Part shown: positions 34,602 to 43,604 of the stretch, piece by piece | Layout of the letters: each line of letters begins with the position of its first letter | Position numbering within the stretch: the first letter of the stretch is position 1 | DNA from: Vibrio chagasii | Lineage (GTDB): Bacteria > Pseudomonadota > Gammaproteobacteria > Enterobacterales > Vibrionaceae | NCBI RefSeq assembly: GCF_024347355.1 | Contig: NZ_AP025465.1 | Location: 1,488,001 to 1,552,000, forward strand | Reading direction: 5' to 3' | Length of the DNA stretch: 64,000 bases | The notes under the pieces: model-generated | What the model was told of the DNA's origin: nothing | Seen by the model: only the letters and a program-made list of their open reading frames with translations | Database searches by the model: none | Position numbers and translations under genes: made by a program

Positions 34602-35195
34602 ATGACAACCAATAATCAAGCGTATCAGAGTCATCACCATCTTGTTTTAGGTGGCGCGCGCTCAGGTAAGTCGAGTTTTGCAGAACAACAAGCATTATGT
34701 GCAATTGAAGCATGTTCAAATGGGCGTCTACATTACATAGCGACTGCGACCTATTTAGACGATGAAGTGCGTGAACGAATCGCACACCATCAACAACGTC
34801 GTGGCGAGCAATGGATTGAGCATGAAGTACCCGTCGAATTAGCCGAAAAATTGCAGTCTTTTGAGAAAGAAGATGTGGTGCTGATTGACTGCCTAACATT
34901 GTGGTTGAACAACATCATCTTTGAACTGGGTGACGACGCAACCAATGAACAGGTTGAAGCCGTGGTTGAAGTATTGGTCAAAAGCGTCGAGCAAAGCCCG
35001 GCACAGATCATCATGGTATCGAACGAGGTGGGTTTAGGGGTTGTTCCACTCGGGAAAGTATCGCGCTTATTTGTTGATAATGCTGGTCGTATGAACCAAG
35101 CAGTTGCTCGCGTTGTCGAACATGTCACTCTAATAGCCGCGGGGTTGCCACTACACCTTAAGCCTTCAAATCATTCTATTAACGCTCAAGGCTAG
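34602..35195 (+). CDS. cobU: Adenosylcobinamide kinase / adenosylcobinamide-phosphate guanylyltransferase
   Basis: Bifunctional enzyme of cobinamide salvage that phosphorylates and then adds GMP to adenosylcobinamide. 197 residues; P-loop GGARSGKSSFAE at 16-27, the middle block DCLTLWLNN near 98-106 and MVSNEVGLGVVP near 138-149. Gap of 26 bases to cobS, same transcript. Confidence 0.93.
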   Translation: MTTNNQAYQSHHHLVLGGARSGKSSFAEQQALCAIEACSNGRLHYIATATYLDDEVRERIAHHQQRRGEQWIEHEVPVELAEKLQSFEKEDVVLIDCLTLWLNNIIFELGDDATNEQVEAVVEVLVKSVEQSPAQIIMVSNEVGLGVVPLGKVSRLFVDNAGRMNQAVARVVEHVTLIAAGLPLHLKPSNHSINAQG

Positions 35196-35204
35196 GTCAC
35201 TGAT

Positions 35205-35822
35205 ATGGTCAATGGAACCACCAAAAACATCTATTTGCTCAGACATGGCAAAGTGGAAGGGAAGGCTGCGCTAAACGGTGTCTCTGACGTATTGGTCAAT
35301 CCGGAGCTTCAACAGCAGATTTGTGACGCTTTGGTACATCAGGATATAGCGGTTGATGCGGTCATCACTTCACCGTTGAAGCGTTGTAGCGATTTAGCTC
35401 ACTTGTACGCGGAGTGCATGTCTGTGCCTTTGTCTGATGCTCCTGAATTTCAAGAGATGAACTTTGGCGAAGTGGATGGTATCGCATTTGATGAGCTTGA
35501 GGACAAGTGGGCAATGCTCGACACTTTTTGGCAAGACCCATCGAACCATAAGCTCAATGGTGCAGAAAGTTTACGGAGCTTCCACGAAAGAGTAACTCAA
35601 GCTTGGTCGCAAGTTTTGAACGCTCCAAGTGACAATCTATTGTTGGTTACCCATGGTGGCGTTATTCGTATGTTATTGGCGCATTGCCTTGATATTGATT
35701 GGAAAAATCCGAGTCTGTACTCAAAGTTGTCGATCGAGAATGCATCGATAACCCATATTCAAGTGACCCAGTTCGCGCAGAGCTTTATCAGCGTCAAAGC
35801 GATAGGCCTGCCTGTTCTCTGA
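35205..35822 (+). CDS. cobC: Alpha-ribazole phosphatase-type histidine phosphatase
   Basis: 205-residue histidine-phosphatase superfamily member: phospho-His motif LRHGKVEG near 12-19, EMNFGEVDG near 86-94, and the second catalytic His in THGGVIRMLL near 148-157. Its place nine bases after cobU supports the role of removing phosphate from alpha-ribazole phosphate or cobalamin phosphate. The family call is firm; the substrate rests on context. Confidence 0.85.
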   Translation: MVNGTTKNIYLLRHGKVEGKAALNGVSDVLVNPELQQQICDALVHQDIAVDAVITSPLKRCSDLAHLYAECMSVPLSDAPEFQEMNFGEVDGIAFDELEDKWAMLDTFWQDPSNHKLNGAESLRSFHERVTQAWSQVLNAPSDNLLLVTHGGVIRMLLAHCLDIDWKNPSLYSKLSIENASITHIQVTQFAQSFISVKAIGLPVL

Positions 35823-35947
35823 GTGTCCAAAAACACAGTTTAAGAATTAACAATCTTAGAAGTATTAAAAGTAATTAGAAGTATAAAGCGGCGTTAACAG
35901 TCGCTATACCAGATTGGTATTACTACCTACGTGAAAGGAATTTAGTC

Positions 35948-37744
35948 ATGACAACACCGAGTTGGGATCTGAGCATTGCTTATCGCGATCTTGATGATGC
36001 AAAAATTGAACAGGATATTGAACTCATTCAACAGTGTATCGAACTCTTGTACCTCCATGTTGAAAAGCGTCACATCATTCTGGCAATGCAAAACGCAATC
36101 CAGACCTCAGAAGCCGCAGGCACGCTACTGAGCACAATTAACACCTTTGCTAACTGTCACGCTTCAGTAGATGCGACTCATACAGAAGCCAAAGTGCTGC
36201 TTGGCCGTGTCGCAAAGCTGAACTCTGAAATGTCACAAGCGTTTAGCCCTTATGAAGATACGCTGATTCACGCAGAGCCAGAGTTTATTGATGCCGTTTT
36301 AGAACACGAGAGTGCAGATGTTGCAGGCCAACGCTTCGCGATTGAAAGCTCACGTAAGCTATCAAGCAGCCGTCTCAGTGTGGCTGAAGAACAGCTTTTA
36401 GCAGCCATGAAAGTCGATGGCCGTGATGCATGGGGTCGTTTATACGATAACCTTACCGGCTCATTGAAACTGTCTTTGAAACTTGATGGTGAAGAAGAAG
36501 CACTTGGTTTCTCGCAAGCGGCGAGCTTGTTGTACGGTAGCGAATTCGACAAACAAGAGCCTGCATGGCGCGCGGTTCAAGGTGCAATGAAGACTCACCA
36601 AGAGTCATTTGCTTCGATTCTAAATGCGCTTGCAGGTTGGCGTCTGACTGAAAACAAAAAGCGCTCGAAAATCGCAGATGTGCATTTCTTAGATCCAAGC
36701 TTGCACGGCAGCCGAATTGTGCCTGAAACGCTAGACACAATGATGTCTGTGGCGAAAGCTAATCGCGCAGTAGGTCAGAAAGCAGGTCTGTTGATGGCAA
36801 GAGTTCACGGCTTAGATGAAATGAAGCCATGGAATCACTTAGCTGCAATGCCGCCACTTGGTGACGCTGAATCTAAGGTTTACCCATTTGATGAAGCGAT
36901 CGAAGTGATCAAAACCGCTTTCGCAAAAGTAAATCCAGAGATGGCTGATTTTGTCGCTTTGATGGTTGAGAATGGCTGGATTGATGCCGCACCAGCTGCC
37001 AACAAACGTTTAGGCGCGTACTGCACCAAGTTTGCCGCGACACGCACACCGCTTGTGTTCATGACTTGGAGTGGCAGCCGCTCTGACTTAATGACATTGG
37101 CACACGAGCTAGGCCACGCGTTCCACAACTGGGTAATGAAAGACATGCCGTTGTGTAAGACACGCTACCCAATGACGCTCGCAGAAACAGCTTCTATCTT
37201 TGCTGAAAACATCGTTCGTGACCACTTGTTAACGCAAGCCCAAACACGAAACGAGAAACTTGAAATGCTGTGGGAAGAGCTGTCTTCTTCATTGGCTTTA
37301 ATGGTCAACATTCCAGTGCGCTTCGAATTCGAAAAAGCATTTTACGAGCAGCGTGAAAAAGGCGAGCTGACGGCGCAACAATTGTGTGACCTGATGGAAA
37401 GCACTTGGAAAGAGTGGTACGGCGATGCGATGACCGAAGCAGACCCTTACTTTTGGGCGAGCAAGTTACACTTCAGTATTTCTCAGGTGAGTTTCTACAA
37501 CTACCCATACTTGTTCGGTTATCTGTTCAGCAAAGGTGTTTATGCGCAACGTGATGCGAAGGGCGAACAGTTCTATGGCGACTATGTGTCTTTGTTGCGA
37601 GATACGGGCAGCATGATGGCGGAAGAAGTGGTTCAAAAACACTTAGCAATGGACCTGACTCAAGCCGATTTCTGGCAACAAAGCATCGACATGGTCAAAG
37701 TTCAGATCGATGAATTTGAAAGATTGCTCGATCAGGAAGATTAA
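35948..37744 (+). CDS. M3-family oligoendopeptidase (PepF-like)
   Basis: 598-residue cytoplasmic zinc peptidase. HELGH at 386-390 (LAHELGHAFHNWVM) with a third ligand Glu downstream in LAETASIFAE, the M3 pattern. Cuts short peptides; it is a recycling enzyme and not part of B12 metabolism despite its position. Ribosome site AAAGGAATT fits the ATG. Own promoter region of 125 bases. Confidence 0.88.
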   Translation: MTTPSWDLSIAYRDLDDAKIEQDIELIQQCIELLYLHVEKRHIILAMQNAIQTSEAAGTLLSTINTFANCHASVDATHTEAKVLLGRVAKLNSEMSQAFSPYEDTLIHAEPEFIDAVLEHESADVAGQRFAIESSRKLSSSRLSVAEEQLLAAMKVDGRDAWGRLYDNLTGSLKLSLKLDGEEEALGFSQAASLLYGSEFDKQEPAWRAVQGAMKTHQESFASILNALAGWRLTENKKRSKIADVHFLDPSLHGSRIVPETLDTMMSVAKANRAVGQKAGLLMARVHGLDEMKPWNHLAAMPPLGDAESKVYPFDEAIEVIKTAFAKVNPEMADFVALMVENGWIDAAPAANKRLGAYCTKFAATRTPLVFMTWSGSRSDLMTLAHELGHAFHNWVMKDMPLCKTRYPMTLAETASIFAENIVRDHLLTQAQTRNEKLEMLWEELSSSLALMVNIPVRFEFEKAFYEQREKGELTAQQLCDLMESTWKEWYGDAMTEADPYFWASKLHFSISQVSFYNYPYLFGYLFSKGVYAQRDAKGEQFYGDYVSLLRDTGSMMAEEVVQKHLAMDLTQADFWQQSIDMVKVQIDEFERLLDQED

Positions 37745-37763
37745 TTGATCTCAATCTGTTCAT

Positions 37764-37806
37764 AGCAGGTAAGAGCTGTGTTAGCTTACGTGGCTCTTAT
37801 CTTGCT
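37764..37806 (+). terminator. Probable terminator after pepF
   Basis: Imperfect hairpin GCAGGTAAGAGC / GCTCTTATCTTGC; no strong T tract follows. Confidence 0.4.
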
Positions 37807-38010
37807 GAAAGAACTTGATATAACCAAAAGTTGCTTTAAATAGAGAAAGTTATTTAGCACAGGCCTCGGTTTGTTAATAAGCAGGAAATATAAAATATAT
37901 GGGTAGTATTTGTGAGTGATAACGGAGTTTCTATTGATAAGTGCGATCCTAGCAACACAATTTCTATGTACAATTTATTAACATACGGCCGTGCAATTAA
38001 GGAGTAACGC

Positions 38011-39039
38011 ATGACGAAGACCCTCTTTCGCCAATCATTTCTTTTTGACAGCCTAGATCTTGAGCAAGAAGTGTTTGCAGGACAGACCGTACTGAGTAAC
38101 GGTGTTCAAATTAAGCTTCATCAACGTGGTGTGTTGGAAGTGATTCCCGCTGATTACAGTTCTGAAACCAAGAACATTATCTTTTCAAGCGGTGTACACG
38201 GCGACGAAACCTCACCAATGGAGCTGATTGATAAGCTCGTTGAGGATATTGAAACAGGCTTTCAGGCAGTGAACGCTAGATGCTTGTTTATCATAGCTCA
38301 CCCAGAAGCAACCAACGCGCATACCCGTTTTCTTGATGTGAATATGAACCGTCTGTTTGATGAAAAGCAGTACGAGAGCAATCGAGAAGTGGATATCGCC
38401 CAGAACTTAAAGTATCTGGTGACAGAGTTTTATAAAGAAACCAAGCCAGAAACACGCTGGCACTTAGATTTGCACTGTGCAATCCGTTTATCTAAGCACT
38501 ATTCATTTGCAGTGAGCCCTAAGGTTCGCCACGAAGTACGTAGCAAAGAGTTATTCGACTTCATCAACAGTGCTCATGTTGAAGCCGTGTTGCTGTCGAA
38601 TGCACCTACCAGCACGTTCAGCTGGTACAGCGCTGAAAACTTCGGAGCGCAGGCTCTGACAATGGAACTCGGGCAGGTTGCGAGAATTGGTGAGAACCAA
38701 CTCGATAGACTAACGGCTTTTGATCTCGCCATGCGTAATTTAATCGCGGAAGCTGAGCCTGAGCATCTGCCCAAGCCAACCATTACTTATCGTGTGAGCC
38801 GCACCATTGTTCGTTTACATGATGATTTCGATTTCATGTTCTCAGATTCTGTAGAGAACTTTACTGCATTCAAGCACGGTGAAGTCTTTGGCCATGATGG
38901 TGATAAACCATTAATGGCAAAGAACGAAAACGAAGCGGTGGTGTTCCCCAATCGCAATGTTGCTATCGGTCAACGAGCAGCTTTAATGGTGTGTGAAGTG
39001 GAAACGCGATTTGACCACGGGCAGTTGGTTTACGATTAA
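38011..39039 (+). CDS. astE: Succinylglutamate desuccinylase
   Basis: Last enzyme of the arginine succinyltransferase pathway, releasing succinate and glutamate from N-succinylglutamate. 342 residues, zinc-dependent, with metal-site segments SSGVHGDETSP near 57-67 and WHLDLHCAIR near 150-159, and MNRLFD near 112-117. Strong ribosome site AAGGAG. The rest of the ast operon is not here. Terminator at 39091. Confidence 0.92.
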   Translation: MTKTLFRQSFLFDSLDLEQEVFAGQTVLSNGVQIKLHQRGVLEVIPADYSSETKNIIFSSGVHGDETSPMELIDKLVEDIETGFQAVNARCLFIIAHPEATNAHTRFLDVNMNRLFDEKQYESNREVDIAQNLKYLVTEFYKETKPETRWHLDLHCAIRLSKHYSFAVSPKVRHEVRSKELFDFINSAHVEAVLLSNAPTSTFSWYSAENFGAQALTMELGQVARIGENQLDRLTAFDLAMRNLIAEAEPEHLPKPTITYRVSRTIVRLHDDFDFMFSDSVENFTAFKHGEVFGHDGDKPLMAKNENEAVVFPNRNVAIGQRAALMVCEVETRFDHGQLVYD

Positions 39040-39090
39040 TCGGTAGAAGTGCTGACGGTTCGTTGAATAACCGCTCAACTGGTTGAAATA

Positions 39091-39120
39091 TCAAGGTTCA
39101 CATTACGGTGTGAACCTTGA
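39091..39120 (+). terminator. Terminator downstream of astE
   Basis: 12-bp stem TCAAGGTTCACA/TGTGAACCTTGA followed by GTTTATTT. Confidence 0.85.
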
Positions 39121-39173
39121 GTTTATTTGGGGATACAGGTAAGGTTACGCGAACAATTTCAAAGTAGCTTGAT

Positions 39174-40169
39174 ATGGATTTCCAACAACTTCTTCACCAA
39201 AAACAGCGTAAATGGATGCGAGCCATTTATCTGATGGCAGCACTGCTTATCGCGCTGAGTGCTATTTACCTAATGGTTGGCGATCTCTTCATTTCCCCTC
39301 TGGGCACCTTGTCCACATTAGAACAAAAACTACTGATTGATTTACGCTTACCTCGATTATTGGCGGCGATTGCCATCGGGGCAGGGCTAGCTGTATCTGG
39401 CGCAAGCTTACAAGTCTTGTTAGGCAATGTATTAGCAGAGCCGGGTGTGCTCGGCATTTCTGGTGGTGCAAGCCTCGCCATGGTGATTGTGTTGTTCTTC
39501 TTGCCGTTTGCGCCGACTCCAGAACTCTTCATGGTCGCGGCGGTATTAGGGTCACTCTGTTTCACAGTGATTTTGGTGAGTATGGTAAAGGCAATGCGGC
39601 TTACCACGACCAAGCTGCTGCTGGTAGGTGTCGCATTAGGTATTCTTTCTGGTGCTATGGTGACATGGGCATTCTATTTCAGTGATGACATGAGCCTTCG
39701 TCTCTTGATGTACTGGCTAATGGGTAGCTTAGGCGGCGTGACTTGGTATCAACACTCGCTGACATTAGTGATGATTCCTGTGATTATCTGGTTGTGTCTG
39801 CAAGGCAGTAAGCTCGACAAACTGATGATCGGTGAAACCCATGCGGCGCAACTTGGCGTGAATGTGCCTAAGTTACGTTGGCGCTTAATCTTCGCAGTAT
39901 CCATTTTGGTTGGCTGTGCGGTGGCGTTGGGCGGTGTAATCAGCTTTGTTGGTTTGGTTGTGCCACACTTACTGCGTTTAGCTATTGGTACCGATAATAA
40001 ATATCTACTGCCTTTGTCTGCCGTCGCTGGGGCTGCGCTGCTGGTGTTTGCTGATATTTGCGCACGAACTTTACTTGATTCTGCAGAATTACCTTTGGGT
40101 GTGATGACCACAAGTATCGGTGCGCCTATCTTCATTTGGATGTTAATTAAAAATCATGATTCAAATTAA
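39174..40169 (+). CDS. btuC: Vitamin B12 ABC transporter, permease BtuC
   Basis: 331-residue inner-membrane permease of the FecCD family, importing cobalamin from the periplasm. Features: [24 protein letters not shown] near 52-75, [15 protein letters not shown] near 87-101, and the ATPase-coupling region with [15 protein letters not shown] near 258-272. Overlaps btuD by 14 bases. The binding protein BtuF and receptor BtuB are not in this window. Confidence 0.92.
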   Translation: MDFQQLLHQKQRKWMRAIYLMAALLIALSAIYLMVGDLFISPLGTLSTLEQKLLIDLRLPRLLAAIAIGAGLAVSGASLQVLLGNVLAEPGVLGISGGASLAMVIVLFFLPFAPTPELFMVAAVLGSLCFTVILVSMVKAMRLTTTKLLLVGVALGILSGAMVTWAFYFSDDMSLRLLMYWLMGSLGGVTWYQHSLTLVMIPVIIWLCLQGSKLDKLMIGETHAAQLGVNVPKLRWRLIFAVSILVGCAVALGGVISFVGLVVPHLLRLAIGTDNKYLLPLSAVAGAALLVFADICARTLLDSAELPLGVMTTSIGAPIFIWMLIKNHDSN

Positions 40170-40914
40170 GAGCCTGAGCGTCGGCGCTCGTTTATTACCA
40201 TTATCATTTGAGCTCAAGCCGGGCCAAGTAACTCATGTTATTGGGCCTAATGGCAGTGGCAAGAGTACTTTGCTGGAGGCCATTTCAGGCATAGGTGACA
40301 GCTACAAAGGTGATATCAAGATCGATGAGAAAGACCTATCTGACTTATCGTTACAGGACTTATCATTGCAACGTGCGTACTTGTGTCAGAGTGCAAGACC
40401 GGCTTTCAACTTAGAAGTGTTCCAATATCTGGCATTATCACTACCAAGCTCGTCACAAGGGCTTGAAACTGAAATCAATGCAGCCTTGGAAGAGATAACC
40501 CAGATGCTCGACATTGCGGATAAGCTTCATCGCTCAATTCAAGCTTTGTCAGGTGGTGAGTGGCAGCGGGTTCGATTGGCGGGCATGTGCCTACAAGTTT
40601 GGCCAACACTTAACCCATATGCGAAGTTACTGATCTTAGATGAACCGGCGGCACCGTTAGACATTGCGCAAGAGGCGTTACTCTATAAGCTCATTGAAAG
40701 AGTGGCGCAAAAGGGCATCGCCATAATCATGGCAAACCACGACCTTAACCGCACCCTAAGACACGCCGACCAAGTGCTACTGCTCGACAAAGGCGTTTTA
40801 CAAGCTTGTGGTACTGCGGGGGAAGTACTGACTCCAGAACAACTTGAGTCTGTATTCAACACTCAAGTGAAGAGTGTGGCTCTTGATGGAATTATGGTAT
40901 TGCTGTTTCAATAA
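40156..40914 (+). CDS. btuD: Vitamin B12 ABC transporter, ATPase BtuD
   Basis: 252 residues. Walker [10 protein letters not shown] (32-40), Q-loop CQSARP, signature LSGGEWQR, Walker B LLILDEP followed by AAPLD, and H-loop NHD. Powers BtuC; the 14-base overlap shows coupled translation. Chromosomal place near cobTSU suggests a shared cobalamin-acquisition role, though pepF and astE lie between. Confidence 0.92.
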   Translation: MIQIKSLSVGARLLPLSFELKPGQVTHVIGPNGSGKSTLLEAISGIGDSYKGDIKIDEKDLSDLSLQDLSLQRAYLCQSARPAFNLEVFQYLALSLPSSSQGLETEINAALEEITQMLDIADKLHRSIQALSGGEWQRVRLAGMCLQVWPTLNPYAKLLILDEPAAPLDIAQEALLYKLIERVAQKGIAIIMANHDLNRTLRHADQVLLLDKGVLQACGTAGEVLTPEQLESVFNTQVKSVALDGIMVLLFQ

Positions 40915-40940
40915 ACCAAGGGACAGTCAACTGAAAAATA

Positions 40941-40972
40941 AAACCCTAAGTTTTATTTCCGCGTAAGGGTTT
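40941..40972 (+). terminator. Terminator after btuCD
   Basis: Stem AAACCCT/AGGGTTT with an extra bulged base pair region, 27 bases past the btuD stop. Confidence 0.55.
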
Positions 40973-41201
40973 ATCGCCGATTTTTACCCAATCTTATTCT
41001 CTTTTATATATTACTTCTCGAAATCTTAATGTTAACAACAGTCTGTATTTGATAACAAGTGTTTTACTTCAAAGCTATTTGGCTCCATAAAAAATCAAGG
41101 TGACAGTTGTTTTATCATAAAATAAAATTATTACCTCGCTATATTGATTTTTTCGTGTGATGTTTGCGTTGCATATGCTCTTTGTATGCCTCTGGGTGTT
41201 T

Positions 41202-41242
41202 GAGTTGTTTTTTTGTGATGATTTATTCGTTAAAAACAACTC
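41202..41242 (+). repeat. Inverted repeat in the leader of the secreted orphan gene
   Basis: GAGTTGTTTTT (41202-41212) and AAAAACAACTC (41232-41242), a perfect 11-bp stem with a 19-base loop, 72 bases before the ATG at 41315. Could be an attenuator or an operator. Not a standard terminator because no T tract follows directly. Confidence 0.5.
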
Positions 41243-41314
41243 TTATTAGCATAAATACTTTTAATTTGTGTTTGCACTGTAATCAATCCAATCTATCAAA
41301 TACTGAGAAAACAT

Positions 41315-43126
41315 ATGAGTATTACTATAAGGAAGCTAGCACTGGGCATATCATGTGCCATTGTCCAGTATTCTGCATTTGCTGATCACAATACCTTTCC
41401 TACACTCAACAGTTCACATGAACATAAGTTTAAAGCCAATAGCCAGCTTTCTAGAGAATCTGAATTAACTTTCAACTTCGTGTTAAATAATGGTCCTAGA
41501 AATAAGTTAGATACTTTATCTAAGTCTTACTTAAATCAAATTGAAATTATTGATAAGAATAATCCTTTATATGATGAAAACCGTGTTAACCGTGATGCAG
41601 TAAAACAAGAGGTGGCTGAATCAATACAATATTATTTAAAGCATCAGTTAGTGTTGAACCCAAGGTTCGCTATATTGGACGGGAAAGTTGAAGAGTGGTG
41701 TTTGGAAGTACTTGACTCTAACTGTGTAAGTCCGATCGAGCCATTTGGACAATTGGCACACCTGGATAGTGCAATGGCACCTTCGGGTGGTTTTACACTT
41801 GTTGTCGGCAAACCTAATAGTCAAGCAACAATTAAAACGATACTTCAAACCGTACCTGGGCAGCGCTATACGCTTTCTTTTGACATCACTGGTGAATTTG
41901 TTAAGCATCCCGGACTCTCATATACATATCAACCACTAAATACACTTGTGTCCATTGGGGGGGAGGATACGCTAATCACTAAAGCGCACCCTTTAATTCA
42001 AGAAGAGTTTTGGTCTGGGGGCGTTTATGGGGTTGTAGATGCACCGTGGGATAACAACGAAAACGGCCGAAATCATTGGGAAAAGGTTGAACTGCAGTTT
42101 GTAGCGACGCAAGAACAAACTATCTTAAGTTTTACAAATCTTGCTAGAACGAACAGTGGTCAGCAGACATCACCAACAATGCTCTCTAACATAATGGTTT
42201 ATGATGATGTGACAGCAGATAAAGGCCTTCAGCCAGGTAAGGTTGCGGTTATCGCCACTGCTGGCGTTAGCGTTGCTGCGCTTGCTGGGACGACAGTTTA
42301 TCTGGCTCGCAAAGGTGTTTTTCAAGATGTATTCCAAGCTCTTGGATATTCTGCAACTACAGTTGGTCCTGGTACTGACGCTATGAAACTAAATGCGTCT
42401 TTCGATGATATGTATGAGATCCTGCAAGGAAATGGTGGTAAGCAAGCTTTAGAAAATTATTTAACCTTCCCTACTCGAGAGTATGGCGCTGAATATTTTG
42501 AGAATCAGATTTCAGAGTCCGATCTTAACTTTATGACTGATATGGGATTTAAAGAACTCCACACTGGTTTGCCAGCCAATCAGCTCCCATTTGATGAGAG
42601 CGCGACATACATCACAAAAACGGTTTCAGATATCGCGCCTATAGAAGAACAAACTGTCATCAAGTTTGACTCTCAAGAGGCTGCTGCAAGTTTTGTTAGG
42701 CAGTTAGATTCGTACTTATTGATGGAAGAAGACGCTATCCCAGGGATCAGTCAGCATGTGAGTAGTATTAGTGTCATTGTTGGTACTGATGAAGCAAATG
42801 CTGTTGCGGCTGAACATGAATCTGTAATTATTCTTCACAGTGCTAGTGAGTTTGAAGCTGGCGATGCTGGTCTTATGGGAGTAGGCGAATTTGTTGCGAG
42901 GTTTGCGGTTGCCAGCGGTTTTGAACAGTCTATCGTTGATAGTCTGCCGTTCATCTACAACTCAACAAGCCTCGCAGGTGTTGGTTGGAGTTCAGTTGTA
43001 GAAGACGTAAGTCAGGCTGCAACTACTGCCATTCATAGTTCCTACCAAGCAGGGATGACTGCAGAAGAGTTTTCTGCAGCAGCAATGGAAGCTTTGGAGG
43101 TTGCTGGTATCGTAGCGTTACTCTAG
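41315..43126 (+). CDS. Large secreted or surface protein of unknown family
   Basis: 603 residues, not recognised. Signal peptide about 1-23 (cleaved after SAFA). Residues about 140-300 look like a beta-sandwich, carbohydrate-binding type module (TLVVGKPNSQATIKTI, TVPGQRYTLSFDITGEF, WEKVELQFVATQEQTILSF), reminiscent of DUF642-like galactose-binding folds. A hydrophobic helix with small residues lies at about 312-332 (VAVIATAGVSVAALAGTTVYL) followed by ARKG, which could anchor it. The 270-residue C-terminal part is acidic and Ala/Glu-rich with no known motif. Strong downstream terminator; its own AT-rich promoter. The next gene is a chitin-active LPMO, but no link is proven. Confidence 0.65.
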   Translation: MSITIRKLALGISCAIVQYSAFADHNTFPTLNSSHEHKFKANSQLSRESELTFNFVLNNGPRNKLDTLSKSYLNQIEIIDKNNPLYDENRVNRDAVKQEVAESIQYYLKHQLVLNPRFAILDGKVEEWCLEVLDSNCVSPIEPFGQLAHLDSAMAPSGGFTLVVGKPNSQATIKTILQTVPGQRYTLSFDITGEFVKHPGLSYTYQPLNTLVSIGGEDTLITKAHPLIQEEFWSGGVYGVVDAPWDNNENGRNHWEKVELQFVATQEQTILSFTNLARTNSGQQTSPTMLSNIMVYDDVTADKGLQPGKVAVIATAGVSVAALAGTTVYLARKGVFQDVFQALGYSATTVGPGTDAMKLNASFDDMYEILQGNGGKQALENYLTFPTREYGAEYFENQISESDLNFMTDMGFKELHTGLPANQLPFDESATYITKTVSDIAPIEEQTVIKFDSQEAAASFVRQLDSYLLMEEDAIPGISQHVSSISVIVGTDEANAVAAEHESVIILHSASEFEAGDAGLMGVGEFVARFAVASGFEQSIVDSLPFIYNSTSLAGVGWSSVVEDVSQAATTAIHSSYQAGMTAEEFSAAAMEALEVAGIVALL

Positions 43127-43604
43127 TTCCAATTAGATAATTTAATTAACGGGGTGATGAAGTATAAGTATTGTGCTTCTTATGGCCTATCAATTCTAAC
43201 GCCCAGCACCTTGACCATGTCGACTTTACAAATTTAGTGAGACAGCAATGGAAAAAGTTGGACTAAGATCTCATTCATCTAGCTGATTTAATTCTTTTTT
43301 GACTATGAGAACCCCAAAGCGGCTTACTCATTAAGCCGCTTTTTTCTTCACTTTGAATATTGTTTCTACAATCAAGACAGAATACTGAAATCCAATAATT
43401 AGAAGCAACATCATCTATCTACAACGCTTTTGTTTGAGTTGTGTGATTCCGATTCCTATCGATATAAAACTCACTGTTATTGATAAAATTGACGTATATA
43501 TTTTTCGTTGTTCTTTAAACGAAAACTATAAATCCTTGAACTACAATCCTGATTGACTAGCAGTCATTGGCATTGTTTAGGGTAAAATAATAGAGAGTGG
43601 GAAA
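43127..43604. other. Intergenic region between the orphan gene and the LPMO
   Basis: 478 bases with the terminator of the orphan gene and the AT-rich promoter region of the LPMO. A 26-codon frame near 43157 is too short and unsupported to call. Confidence 0.45.
43315..43346 (+). terminator. Terminator after the secreted orphan gene
   Basis: Stem AAAGCGGCTTA/TAAGCCGCTTT followed by six T. Confidence 0.9.

Larger units (their letters stand above)
40915..41314. other. AT-rich leader before the secreted orphan gene
   Basis: 400 bases. Holds the btuD terminator, then AT-rich DNA and an 11-bp perfect inverted repeat at 41202-41242 close to the start of the next gene. No coding frame with a ribosome site was supported here. 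Confidence 0.45.

Noticed and set aside
43157..43240. 26-codon frame between the orphan gene and the LPMO
   Set aside because: Too short, no conserved features seen.
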